From Eubacterium maltosivorans (lineage in GTDB: Bacteria; Bacillota; Clostridia; Eubacteriales; Eubacteriaceae): a stretch of 64,000 bases of DNA. The number at the start of each line of letters is the position of its first letter. The stretch's first letter is position 1. The notes beneath the pieces were generated by a model. The model was not told the DNA's origin, did not search any database, and worked only from the letters and a program-made list of their open reading frames with translations. The position numbers were made by a program, and so were the translations under genes. The DNA is taken from NCBI RefSeq assembly GCF_002441855.2, contig NZ_CP029487.1, positions 2,542,001 through 2,606,000 on the forward strand, given 5' to 3'. Below are positions 46,563 through 56,537 of this stretch, piece by piece.

Positions 46563-48029
46563 TTAAAATGCAATATCGGTTTGGTGGCGTTCTACTTCAA
46601 ACCGCTCTATGACCACCCGCTCGAAATCATCCTGCATATCAATGATGCCTGCTTTTTCTTTGGCGATCTCTACCTGCTGCTCAACTGTTTCAATACCTGG
46701 CAGATTCGGCAGCAGCAAAGCGCGGTTCACCCCCTTTTCCACGATAATACCGTAACGATACGGGTCCAGCTCGTTTAAAGCCTCAATATATTCCGGTCTT
46801 CCCAAAATATCCACAGAGATTTCCAGTTGATAAAGCTCCTGGGGCTCAACGGGCAGAAAACGCGGGTCATAGGCACAGGCTTCGATGGCATTGCGCACAA
46901 TTTCTTCCGCGATATTTTCTGTTACGGCCTGGGATGTTCCCATACAGCCCCGCAGCTCACCGGCTTTATAGATAGAGACAAAAACACCGCCCTGCTGATT
47001 TTCAAGGGCTGTCTTTGCTTTCTGATCTTTCACCTCATCCAGATATTGTTTCCAGTCAAATTTGCGTCCTTCCTCTACCCAGGTATCAATGGTCAGACGC
47101 GCCAGCGCCAGATAAGCGTCCTCTGCCTTTAGTCTTTTCTCATGCTGTCTGACCATGTCCTGCTCGTATCGGGTAATAAGGCTTTCGTTAATCGGGTCTT
47201 TTTCCTCTAAAGCAAAATCGATGAAGGCGCTCAGGTAGCCGACGCCAAAAGGCCCTTCATAAGAAAAGAGTCTCGAGTGGGTTTTTATGCTGTCGGTTGC
47301 CCCAAGAGCCATAACGATCGGACGGAGTCCACATTGACTGGCAGGCTCATAAATTTTAGGCGACAAGGTTAAGATGGAATAGTAATCCTTCCGCTCTATC
47401 CCCTGGGTGACCCTTTCGTCAAACACCGGGCCCATGGCATTAAAATGGTAAGGTCCTTCATCTTTAAGGCAATGGGACAAGTCCGCGCTGGCCAGGATCA
47501 GCGTATCCTTCCCGTAGGCTTCGATGGCTTCACGCAGAACGCGTCCGGTTCTGAAAAGCTCAATGAGACTGAGTTCTCCAATGGTAAGGTGAACCAGCTT
47601 GTAATCCTGATAATACTTTTCGATATAATAAAGCGGAACCATACAACCATGATCCAGTTTCCGCTCAATGTCGAATTCTTCAGCTGTTTTCTGGTTTAAA
47701 AAAATGCTCTGACAGTCTGACTGAGCAAATCGGCGGTTCATTTCCTCCAGAAGCCCCATATCACATCGTTTTTCCAGTCGGATTTCCGGTGCGCCGTACG
47801 CTGCCATATCTCCTTCAAGCTTGGTTTCATAAATGACACTGACACCATCCTGAAACACATTTCCATGAGGTGTAATACAAATAATCACTTTTGGTTTGAT
47901 TTCTGCTATCTTTAACGCCAGATCACGCATTCCGCGTATAGTCTTTTCTGCCATCAGTTCTCTGCCGCCGCCAATCTCAGGTATAATCACCGGCGGATGT
48001 GACGCGATTCCGATTCCTTTTAAATACAT
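46563..48029 (-). CDS. AmmeMemoRadiSam protein A/LigB-like fusion
   Basis: A 488-residue fusion. Residues 1-270 are a LigB/MEMO-like extradiol-dioxygenase fold (ASHPPVIIPEIGGGRE, ICITPHGNVFQ, LILASADLSHCLKDEGPYHF). Residues 290-488 are an AMMECR1 domain (AYLALARLTIDTWVEEG, GVFVSIYKAGELRGCMGTSQAV, DPRFLPVEPQEL). The known system also has a radical SAM partner; it is not present here. The biochemical role of these proteins is not established. A divergent phospholipase-like gene lies upstream. Confidence 0.87.
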   Translation of the reverse strand: MYLKGIGIASHPPVIIPEIGGGRELMAEKTIRGMRDLALKIAEIKPKVIICITPHGNVFQDGVSVIYETKLEGDMAAYGAPEIRLEKRCDMGLLEEMNRRFAQSDCQSIFLNQKTAEEFDIERKLDHGCMVPLYYIEKYYQDYKLVHLTIGELSLIELFRTGRVLREAIEAYGKDTLILASADLSHCLKDEGPYHFNAMGPVFDERVTQGIERKDYYSILTLSPKIYEPASQCGLRPIVMALGATDSIKTHSRLFSYEGPFGVGYLSAFIDFALEEKDPINESLITRYEQDMVRQHEKRLKAEDAYLALARLTIDTWVEEGRKFDWKQYLDEVKDQKAKTALENQQGGVFVSIYKAGELRGCMGTSQAVTENIAEEIVRNAIEACAYDPRFLPVEPQELYQLEISVDILGRPEYIEALNELDPYRYGIIVEKGVNRALLLPNLPGIETVEQQVEIAKEKAGIIDMQDDFERVVIERFEVERHQTDIAF

Positions 48030-48194
48030 ATAATACTTCTCCTTCTATATTATTTTATGAATTTTCTTTATTTATAAAAACATTATAACCAACCCGTCAC
48101 TTCCTCACAACTCTTTATTTTTATCAAGGAATTTTAATGCTGTTTATGGTAAAATAACTTTATTAAAATGACCAACAAGGAGGTTAAACCTTTT

Positions 48195-49196
48195 ATGTCA
48201 GACATGTTGAACCATTACTGCTGCGGACGTGAAGCACTGAACACGCTTCCGGAACACAGCGCCATGAACGCCATTATCCTTAACCATTACGACGCATATC
48301 GTCTGGGTACTCAGGGCCCGGACTTCTTTTATTACCACCATCCTATGCCCTGGAAAGGCACAAAGCCTTTGCACCGCTATGGTAATCTCATCCACAAGAA
48401 AAGGGTCGACGCCTTTTTTTACTATGGCTTTAAGTACGCCTTTACCAATGAGCGGGACCGGGATATTATTCTGAGCTATCTTGCCGGCTTCAGCTGTCAT
48501 CACTCCCTGGACGTAGCCACCCATCCATATATCTTTTATAAAACCGGTCATTGCGACAGCACGGTTCCCGGAAGCCGAATCTATTCTTATTACCATAAAT
48601 ACTTTGAGGTTCTCCTGGATGTTGCCCATTACCAGTATGAATATCAGAAGCTTGGCTGCTTCTTTCCCCTCGAAAAGCTTTTTACACCCAGTCCAAGAAC
48701 GCTCAACGCACTGGAACAGTTTTTCACTTTTATTATGAAATATATTTATGGCGAAACCACGCCCCGAGACTGCATAAAAGACACAGTAGCAGATACTGCC
48801 CAGCTGGCCAGACTCTTCTCTGACCCCAAAAACCGGAAAAAGCATTTCCTTCAGCCCATCGAAAAACTGATCCAGGAAGAACGGCTGGTAACACGAGTCT
48901 TTTACCCACTGTATACAAATGAATATCTTGTGCTTAACATAGCAGAAGAACCCTGGCAGCACCCATGCACTGGGGAAACCTTCACTGACAGTTATCCACA
49001 GCTTTTCAAACAGGCCGTCGATGACACCGTGCGCAAAATCAACATGATGGATAACTTCCTCATTAACGACAAAGTCACAGTTTCCGAGGTTCACGAAATG
49101 TACGGAAACAAATGCTATGACCGGGCTCTTCCATGTGGTTCCAATTTGGAAATGACACATTTTGATGTCATTTTTGAAAAGCACCCACAGCTTTAA
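48195..49196 (+). CDS. Zinc-dependent phospholipase C-like protein
   Basis: A 333-residue protein of the zinc-dependent phospholipase C fold. Likely zinc ligands: the N-terminal NHYDAYRLGTQGPDFFYYHH, and HHSLDVATHPYIFY. The His- and Asp-rich pattern is as in bacterial cytosolic members of this family. No signal peptide is seen, so it is unlikely to be a secreted toxin. I chose the ATG at 48195 with AAGGAGG about 12 bases upstream; an in-frame ATG at 48168 would place the AAGGAGG inside the gene. Function unproven. Confidence 0.75.
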   Translation: MSDMLNHYCCGREALNTLPEHSAMNAIILNHYDAYRLGTQGPDFFYYHHPMPWKGTKPLHRYGNLIHKKRVDAFFYYGFKYAFTNERDRDIILSYLAGFSCHHSLDVATHPYIFYKTGHCDSTVPGSRIYSYYHKYFEVLLDVAHYQYEYQKLGCFFPLEKLFTPSPRTLNALEQFFTFIMKYIYGETTPRDCIKDTVADTAQLARLFSDPKNRKKHFLQPIEKLIQEERLVTRVFYPLYTNEYLVLNIAEEPWQHPCTGETFTDSYPQLFKQAVDDTVRKINMMDNFLINDKVTVSEVHEMYGNKCYDRALPCGSNLEMTHFDVIFEKHPQL

Positions 49197-49202
49197 CCTT
49201 AG

Positions 49203-49289
49203 TTATGCACAATCTGTGCATAACTAAAAAAGTAATATTACACATCTTATCCACAAACATAGAAGATATTGTGGATAAAATGTGGGTAA
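49203..49289. promoter_or_regulatory. Cluster of DnaA-box-like sites
   Basis: Four exact TTATNCACA matches: TTATGCACA (49203-49211, +), TGTGCATAA (49215-49223, -), TTATCCACA (49247-49255, +) and TGTGGATAA (49270-49278, -), plus a near match TGTGGGTAA (49281-49289). The first two also form a 13-bp hairpin just past the phospholipase-like gene. The sites are arranged as two facing pairs. Confidence 0.55.
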
Positions 49290-49307
49290 ATCATCGTCAG
49301 ACCACAA

Positions 49308-49343
49308 AAGGCCGGGAATTACACTGCTGTAATTCCCGGCCTT
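49308..49343 (-). terminator. Intrinsic terminator after eno
   Basis: A perfect 15-bp stem (AAGGCCGGGAATTAC and complement, loop ACTGCT) 85 bases beyond the eno stop, with four T after it on the minus strand. Confidence 0.8.
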
Positions 49344-49428
49344 GTTCTGTCGCTATTCGATTGTTCTTGTAAAAGAGAGGGGGATTCTCTTACAATGCTA
49401 ATGATACGCCCCCGCCCTTAATTCTAAC

Positions 49429-50748
<1,320 letters not shown>

Positions 50749-50832
50749 CTATTTCGCTATCTTTAATTATACCCACTTTTTCTTTGATTATCATTAATTT
50801 TGTTATTTTTGGCTAACTTTTTCACCAAAAAA

Positions 50833-50856
50833 ATCCTCCTGCCCATACAGGAGGAT
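50833..50856 (-). terminator. Terminator after the DUF6440 gene
   Basis: Stem ATCCTCCTG / CAGGAGGAT with CCCATA loop and an A run on the left. It sits between the DUF6440 stop and the eno start. Confidence 0.82.
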
Positions 50857-50877
50857 CGTCTATTTAAAATAGTCCTG

Positions 50878-51090
50878 TTATCTCTCGGGGGCCACAGCCG
50901 GCTCTCCCTCTTCGTCCAGCAGAACGGTTAACCCTGCGCCGCCTTCACCATAACAGTAAAGATAAGTAATACCAGTCTCTGTATCTTCTATGATCTTCGT
51001 TCCCGCGCCATCGTCGGATACTTCATGTAAAATAACCTTAAAACGGTTTGACTTATTCTTTTTATTTTTCATCTTGAGTTTTTTGCACAC
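50878..51090 (-). CDS. DUF6440 family small protein
   Basis: Up to 70 residues. The core FKVILHEVSDDGAGTKIIED, TETGITYLYCYGEGGAGLTV, LLDEEGEPA matches DUF6440, a small beta-rich family of Firmicutes with no known role. The start is unclear: GTG at 51090 has AAGGAG only one base before it, and the ATG at 51072 (64 residues) has no ribosome site. The N-terminus is Lys-rich, so it may bind nucleic acid or phosphate groups (inference). Confidence 0.7.
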   Translation of the reverse strand: MCKKLKMKNKKNKSNRFKVILHEVSDDGAGTKIIEDTETGITYLYCYGEGGAGLTVLLDEEGEPAVAPER

Positions 51091-51198
51091 TCCTTACATT
51101 TTTTAATATTATATCAGAGTCTCTCTTCTTTTTCGAGATTTTTCTGAAATTTTACCGGTTATTCACAGGTGCTTAAGCGAAACTTAAACCTGCAGCGC

Positions 51199-52434
51199 CT
51201 ATTCAAACCGGTTATCGATGATTCTCACGGATTTCTTTTCTGAACGCGGCAGTGAACCGATAAATCCTGCTTCGGGGATAACTGTAATGCCAATTTTAGA
51301 CTTAAACTGATAATTGACTTCCTTCTGGATTTCCTCCTTATCGACACCGTTCTCCACCTCAAACCGCAGATGCACAACATCCTTGCCGTTTTCATTTGCC
51401 ACGATGGCCTGATATTCTGAACTGACGCCGTCGATTTCCTTTAGCAGCTCATCGATCTGCCCCGGATAAATATTAACCGCCTTCACTTTGACCATATCGT
51501 CAGTTCTTCCCACAATACGGTCGTGTCTTGGATGGTCTGAGCCACACGGGCATGGCCCTGGGATAAAACGGGTGATGTCATGGGTGCGATAACGCAGCAG
51601 CGGCCCGCCTTCCTTGTGCAGGGTCGTGAGCACCATTTCTCCATAGGCACCCTCCTCCACCGGCTTTAGCGTATCGGGGTCGATGATTTCCATAAACAGG
51701 TAATCATCCCAGTAATGCATACCACAGTGATGATGACAGTCAATGGAGATACCCGGCCCGTAAATTTCGGTCAGGCCGTAAATGTCAAAGATCTCAATTC
51801 CCAGCTCATCCACAATACGCTTACGCATTTTATCACCCCAGCGTTCTGAGCCAATAATTCCCCGCTTCAGGTTAATTTTATCCTGCAATCCCTGTTTAGC
51901 CACTTCCTCTGCCAGCACCAGAGCATATGAGGAAGTACTGGCCAGAACAGTGGTCTGCATATCCACTAACATTTTCAGCTGCTTCTGTGTATTCCCCGGC
52001 CCCATAGGGATAACCATTGCTCCAAGGCGCTCCGCCCCTGCCTGGAAACCAATCCCCGCTGTCCACAGACCATAGCCCGGCGTTATCTGGATACGGTCTT
52101 TGTTGTCCATACCCGCGTAGCGGTAGCAGCGCTCAAACATAATGGCCCAGTCCTCCACATCCTTTCTGGTATAAGGGATAATGACCGGCTGTCCAGTGGT
52201 GCCGGAAGATGAATGGATACGGACTACCTCTTCATCCGGTACAGCCTGAATTCCCAGGGGATACGCCTTTCTGAGCTCATCTTTATCGCTGAAGGGCAGC
52301 TTTCTGAAATCTTCCATGGTTTTGATATCTCCGGCCTCTACGCCGCATTCCTTAAATTTTCTCTGGTAAAAGGGACTGGATGCTTCCAGCCGGCTGACTA
52401 AACTTTTTAATTCTTCTAAGGGTTCTCTGATCAT
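51199..52434 (-). CDS. paaK: Phenylacetate-CoA ligase (PaaK family)
   Basis: A 411-residue adenylate-forming ligase (aryl acetate + ATP + CoA). P-loop HSSSGTTGQPVIIPYT, the region YGLTEIYGPGISIDC, AMP/ribose Asp in TRFIPGPCPCGSDHPRHDR and the hinge GRTDDMVKVKAVNIYP; C-terminal Lys in RSEKKSVRIID. Members act on phenylacetate, indole-3-acetate or hydroxyphenylacetate; in anaerobes they often work with aromatic 2-oxoacid:ferredoxin oxidoreductases. The T-box leader directly upstream means expression responds to an uncharged tRNA. The ATG has GGAG. Confidence 0.92.
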   Translation of the reverse strand: MIREPLEELKSLVSRLEASSPFYQRKFKECGVEAGDIKTMEDFRKLPFSDKDELRKAYPLGIQAVPDEEVVRIHSSSGTTGQPVIIPYTRKDVEDWAIMFERCYRYAGMDNKDRIQITPGYGLWTAGIGFQAGAERLGAMVIPMGPGNTQKQLKMLVDMQTTVLASTSSYALVLAEEVAKQGLQDKINLKRGIIGSERWGDKMRKRIVDELGIEIFDIYGLTEIYGPGISIDCHHHCGMHYWDDYLFMEIIDPDTLKPVEEGAYGEMVLTTLHKEGGPLLRYRTHDITRFIPGPCPCGSDHPRHDRIVGRTDDMVKVKAVNIYPGQIDELLKEIDGVSSEYQAIVANENGKDVVHLRFEVENGVDKEEIQKEVNYQFKSKIGITVIPEAGFIGSLPRSEKKSVRIIDNRFE

Positions 52435-52461
52435 CTTTATCTCCTTGCTCGTTCTACAAAT

Positions 52462-52745
52462 AAAAAAGACCCATCCTTATCTTATAAAGGATGAGTCTGT
52501 TATAACCCACGGTACCACCTTTTTTCGCATTGCTGCGCACTTTGTCCAAGATGCCAACACACCTTCTCCGGTTAACGCCCTCGAAACGTTGTGAAATACT
52601 CGATTACTCTTTCATCACACCCTCAGATGCCCATTATGCCATGCTCGTTTATTACCGGCTTCCAGCTCCCCGGCTCTCTGTTAATACGTCACACGCTTTA
52701 CTCCATCTTCAACGGTTTTACATTTGTTTACAGTATACCGTTCGG
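52462..52745 (-). promoter_or_regulatory. T-box riboswitch upstream of paaK
   Basis: On the minus strand the T-box core AGGTGGTACCGTGG (52520-52507) is followed by a terminator hairpin GACTCATCCTT / AAGGATGGGTC (52497-52468) and a T run. The distal Stem I AGAGAG and GGAGCTGGAAGCC elements are at about 52680-52655. The leader ends 27 bases before the paaK start. I could not read the specifier codon safely; aromatic amino acids (Phe, Tyr, Trp) would fit the product. Confidence 0.9.
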
Positions 52746-52762
52746 CCTGTTTCTTGTCAAGT

Positions 52763-54934
52763 TTAATCCTGCAATCGGATAATTTTATTGGTGACACAGA
52801 CCTTTATATTCAGCTTTTTACGACCGCAGCCCTCAAAATCAATGGTGGCCATATCCTTCTTAATCTCCAGAATAACACCTTCACCAAAGCCCTGATGCAG
52901 CACTGCCGCCCCAGGAACATACGCAGAACAGTCCACGTCTTTCATCTCTGCCTTTCTGACAATGGATACATCAAAAATGCCGAAGCCCTTTCCCTGGGCC
53001 AAGGACCCTCCTGCAATCACGCTGCCAGTGCTTTTTCTGCGCGCCGCCGGAGGCTTTTCCCCCAGAAAAATGCGGACAAACTGTGATACTGGCCGTCTGT
53101 TATGCCGGCCGTTCTTTTTTCCCACCGAAATAAACTCCAGCTCCCGTTTCGCGCGTGTCACACCTACGTAAAAAAGGCGAACCTCCTCGCAGAAAAGCCG
53201 ACGACCCTCCTCGCTGTCATCAAGAGCTGCCATTGATGGGAATTCCCCCTCCACCGCGTCAATGATAAAGACCTTTTCAAACTCTAGCCCCTTGCTGGAA
53301 TGGATTGTCGAAAAGGTCACGTCTGCCTTCCGAGGCAAAGCTGACCCCCGCAGGGCCTCCTGCAGTGTGTCCAGACGTTTCAGGAAAGCGTCCATGGTAC
53401 TCTCCCTTCCCGCCAGCGTTTTTAGAATATCCAGCTTCTGATTCAGCTGCTCCTCCCGATAGCCGCAGGAAATCCGATAATCCAGATGTTCCCGATAGCC
53501 CATATTCCAGACGATAAAGTCGAGTCCCTCCTGAGCGCTCATGGCCGACAGCCGCTTAAATGCCGTCCGGATATTTTTCACCTTTTCTACAAGCCATTCA
53601 GGAATTTCATCAAGGGACAGCAAAGCCTCGAAAACATCCTGCCCAGGCTGTCTTAACTTTCCTGCCTCCAATACATTTTTTCTGGAAATGTTGCAGTTCA
53701 TTTTATAATATATTTTCTCAAAGGTTTCAAAATCCGACAGATCTGCGGCCAGAGTCACAAAACTTCTGATATCCTGCACGATAAAATGTGTAAAGAAGAG
53801 AGGATTATGTTCTTTAACCGCATAAGGCACGCCCTCCCGCTCAAAAAGATCTACCAGCGGGATAACCGACTCGTTGTTGCGGTAGAGCACAGCGGTTTCC
53901 TTGCCCTCGTTTTTAACGGATTTAAGGATAAACCAGTACTGATCCTCCACAGATTTTACATATTCATGAACTGCTGGCACCCCTTTTTCGTTATCTGTCC
54001 GCATATTTTTAACATAGCGCTCCTTGTTAAGCCGGATAAAACGGTTGGCTGCGTTCACAATCTGCTGTGTGCTGCGGTGGTTCGTCTCCATGAGCAGCAC
54101 CTCACCGCAGGGATAAGTTTCCTTAAAGCTCAACAGCCCATCTGGATAAGCTCCTCGAAACCCATAGATGCTCTGGTCCTCGTCACCCACCATAAAGACA
54201 TTGCCGTCCTCTCCCGCCAGAAGCCGGATAATTTCATATTGGATTTTCGAAGTATCCTGGGCTTCATCAATATTGATATACTTGTACTGGCCGGTAAAAA
54301 TCTTCAGCAGCTCAGGGGTCTTCTTTAAGAGCAGCCAGGCATATTTGAGCATATCATCAAAATCCATCAGATGATGTCTGCGTTTGTACGCTTCATAGGC
54401 CTTGAACAGTTTAGGAAACTCCACATCACCCACTTTCATTTCTTCGATTTCTTCCTCAGAAAGCAGCATATTTTTACAGTAGGTAATAGCCGATACAATA
54501 TCCACAATGTCATTTTCTGCCGGATGGCTCTTAAAAAGTTCCCGAAACAGCTCTCTGATAATACTTCCGCTACTCTCAACAATCTGAAAAGCACGGCGGT
54601 GATATAAACGTTCATAATTTCGGATAACCGACAGGGCAAAACTGTGAATCGTGCTGAAGCGAAGGCCTTCTGCTCCCTTTTCGCCAAAAATTTTCAGATA
54701 ACGCCGGCTCAGGTCACGGGCGCCGGCTTTGCTGAAGGTCAGCGTTAAAATAGACTCGGGAGATATTTTTTTTACTCGGATCATATAGGCAATACGGCAA
54801 ATGACCACCGTTGTTTTCCCACTGCCTGGCACAGCCAGGAGCAGCGTAGCTCCAGAAATCCTGCCAACAGCCTCACGCTGCTGGGCATTTAGCTGCAATC
54901 GGTACTTTTTCATAAAGGCGTCCAGATTTTCCAT
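52763..54934 (-). CDS. UvrD/PcrA-like superfamily I DNA helicase
   Basis: A 723-residue ATP-dependent helicase. Q motif LNAQQREAV, Walker A AVPGSGKTTVV, motif Ia TFSKAGARDL, DEXX box (YINIDEAQDTSKIQYEI), motif III GDEDQSIYGFRGA, motif IV ETNHRST and V/VI FSTIHSSKGLEFEKV, RLFYVGVTRAKREL. The C-terminus (VLHQGFGEGVILEI, DFEGCGRKKL) resembles the Tudor-like PcrA tail. It unwinds DNA 3'-5' in repair. It begins 2 bases after the alpha/beta hydrolase stop, so they are probably co-transcribed. Its end overlaps the 5' part of the T-box region by nearness only (17 bases). Confidence 0.93.
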   Translation of the reverse strand: MENLDAFMKKYRLQLNAQQREAVGRISGATLLLAVPGSGKTTVVICRIAYMIRVKKISPESILTLTFSKAGARDLSRRYLKIFGEKGAEGLRFSTIHSFALSVIRNYERLYHRRAFQIVESSGSIIRELFRELFKSHPAENDIVDIVSAITYCKNMLLSEEEIEEMKVGDVEFPKLFKAYEAYKRRHHLMDFDDMLKYAWLLLKKTPELLKIFTGQYKYINIDEAQDTSKIQYEIIRLLAGEDGNVFMVGDEDQSIYGFRGAYPDGLLSFKETYPCGEVLLMETNHRSTQQIVNAANRFIRLNKERYVKNMRTDNEKGVPAVHEYVKSVEDQYWFILKSVKNEGKETAVLYRNNESVIPLVDLFEREGVPYAVKEHNPLFFTHFIVQDIRSFVTLAADLSDFETFEKIYYKMNCNISRKNVLEAGKLRQPGQDVFEALLSLDEIPEWLVEKVKNIRTAFKRLSAMSAQEGLDFIVWNMGYREHLDYRISCGYREEQLNQKLDILKTLAGRESTMDAFLKRLDTLQEALRGSALPRKADVTFSTIHSSKGLEFEKVFIIDAVEGEFPSMAALDDSEEGRRLFCEEVRLFYVGVTRAKRELEFISVGKKNGRHNRRPVSQFVRIFLGEKPPAARRKSTGSVIAGGSLAQGKGFGIFDVSIVRKAEMKDVDCSAYVPGAAVLHQGFGEGVILEIKKDMATIDFEGCGRKKLNIKVCVTNKIIRLQD

Positions 54935-54936
54935 CG

Positions 54937-55677
54937 CTAGCTGATTTTCTCAAGCAGTCCAAGAATTCCCTCTGCTGCCTGATGCATTTGTTCCGTATTT
55001 AAAATGACCGCCTGATTATCCCCCTTCTGTGCACCATAATCGGCAAAGCCTGCATGATTTCCACCTTCAATCTCTGTCATGACCGCTGTTTCTGGATAAA
55101 GAGCTTCCGCTGTCCTCACTTTATCTAAATCAGCGACGCCGTCATCACTTCCCCAGAGCGAAACCACCTGAACCTCCGCATCCTTTATGCCGTCATCCGC
55201 CGGATAGGCGGCCAGAAAAAAGATTCCTTTTACTTTGTTATGAGTCTTTGCCAGCTCCGGCGCCATAGCTCCGCCCAGGGAGTGTCCACCAACCGCCCAG
55301 TTTTCAATTTCCGGGTGCAGCGCCATTATCTCACTTCCCCGTTCTGGCGAGAGTACTGCCAGATTCATGGGCATTCTGACAATATAAACAGGATACCCCT
55401 GCTCCGCAATTTCCAGAGCCAGAGGGGCATAGGCTTCAGGCGATACAAAAGCGCCGGGATAAAAAATGACGCCAGTCTCTCCCTTTTGGTTTTCCGGTTC
55501 AAAGGCAATGGTTCCTCCATCCTTTACCACCACGTGGCTGTCCCCTCTTAAGGCCTGCTGTGCTGCCGCTTCCGGCTGATAAGTCATACAGTTGACCGCA
55601 ATTCCTCCCGCTGGTAATAAAAGCAGCAGTGCCAGCCCAACGCCGGCAAGAGCTTGTTTTAACTTCTTATGCTTCAT
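54937..55677 (-). CDS. Alpha/beta hydrolase, membrane-anchored
   Basis: A 246-residue protein with an N-terminal membrane helix or signal (KQALAGVGLALLLLLPAGGIAV). Serine hydrolase triad candidates: Ser in VGGHSLGGAMAP (near 135), Asp in LWGSDDGVAD, His in EGGNHAGFADYG. This fits the dienelactone hydrolase-like alpha/beta fold used by esterases. Substrate unknown. It is divergent from the ABC exporter across two matching TTGACAA palindromes. AAGGAAAG precedes the start. Confidence 0.82.
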   Translation of the reverse strand: MKHKKLKQALAGVGLALLLLLPAGGIAVNCMTYQPEAAAQQALRGDSHVVVKDGGTIAFEPENQKGETGVIFYPGAFVSPEAYAPLALEIAEQGYPVYIVRMPMNLAVLSPERGSEIMALHPEIENWAVGGHSLGGAMAPELAKTHNKVKGIFFLAAYPADDGIKDAEVQVVSLWGSDDGVADLDKVRTAEALYPETAVMTEIEGGNHAGFADYGAQKGDNQAVILNTEQMHQAAEGILGLLEKIS

Positions 55678-55711
55678 ATTCTTTCCTTCTTACGACTTTA
55701 AATTTCTCAGC

Positions 55712-55763
55712 TTGACAACTTTCCTTGTCAATGATATACTTTTTGACAAGAATTCTTGTCAAA
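55712..55763. promoter_or_regulatory. Paired TTGACAA-N6-TTGTCAA palindromes
   Basis: Site 1 (55712-55731) and site 2 (55743-55762, extended to a perfect 22-bp palindrome 55742-55763) have identical 7-base arms and 6-base spacers. Their centres are 31 bases apart, about three turns of DNA. They lie between the divergent hydrolase and ABC transporter starts, so one regulator could control both. Confidence 0.6.
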
Positions 55764-55834
55764 TTAATTCTCTGGTTTCTCTATTATACCCGATATCCAA
55801 ATCGCTGACAAACCGGAACCGAAAGGAAATAACC

Positions 55835-56536
55835 ATGATCACAATAAACAACGTCACGAAAAAGTACGGAAAAACAAAAGCCAACAACGACCTCACTTTT
55901 ACCGTCGGAGATGGCGAAATCGCCATACTTCTTGGACCAAACGGCGCTGGAAAATCGACCATTATCAAATGTATCTGTGGGCTGCTCCGGTTTAAAGGCG
56001 CCATTGAAATTAACGGCGCACCCTGCCGTTCTCTTGAGGCTAAACGCCAGCTTGGCTATATCCCTGAGCTTCCTGCCCTTTACGATATGCTGACGATCGA
56101 GGAGCATCTGGAGTTTATCGCCCGTGCCTATGGCCTTGCGGACTGGGAAGCAAAAGCGGACGCCCTCATCGAACGCTTCGAGCTTGACGACAAGCGCAAA
56201 AAGCTCGGTAAGGAGCTGTCTAAGGGAATGCAGCAAAAGGTCAGCATCTGCTGTGCCCTGCTGTTTGAGCCAAAGGTCATCATCTTTGACGAGCCCATGG
56301 TAGGCCTTGACCCCCATGCCATCAAAGAGCTGAAGCTGATTTTTTCTGAGCTCAGAGATCAGGGTGTTTCTCTCCTCATCAGCACCCATATGATCGACTC
56401 GGTGGAGGATTATTGGGATGTGGCCCATATTATGATGGATGGCGAGATCCGGGCAACCAGGCGGCCAGAAGAGCTCACCGAAACTGACGAATCCCTGGAG
56501 GCGCTTTTCTTCAGCATTACCGAGGGGGAGGCTTAA
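55835..56536 (+). CDS. ABC transporter ATP-binding protein
   Basis: A 233-residue ATPase. Walker A LLGPNGAGKSTIIKCICGLL, Q-loop region LGYIPELPALYDMLTIEEHL, signature LSKGMQQKVSICCALLFEPK, Walker B VIIFDEPMVGLDPHA, and the H-loop in LLISTHMIDSVEDYWD. The signature LSKGM differs slightly from LSGGQ, as in many exporter ATPases. The ATG at 55835 follows AAAGGA; a longer upstream frame has no family similarity. It is co-translated with the permease. Confidence 0.93.
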   Translation: MITINNVTKKYGKTKANNDLTFTVGDGEIAILLGPNGAGKSTIIKCICGLLRFKGAIEINGAPCRSLEAKRQLGYIPELPALYDMLTIEEHLEFIARAYGLADWEAKADALIERFELDDKRKKLGKELSKGMQQKVSICCALLFEPKVIIFDEPMVGLDPHAIKELKLIFSELRDQGVSLLISTHMIDSVEDYWDVAHIMMDGEIRATRRPEELTETDESLEALFFSITEGEA

Positions 56537-56537
56537 G

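Noticed and set aside
48198-49184. Minus-strand frame of 328 codons
   Set aside because: Antisense to the zinc-dependent phospholipase C-like gene, which has conserved His/Asp motifs and a ribosome site.
49197-49289. Chromosomal replication origin
   Set aside because: DnaA boxes are present, but there is no dnaA, dnaN, rpmH or gyrase gene nearby and no clear AT-rich unwinding element.
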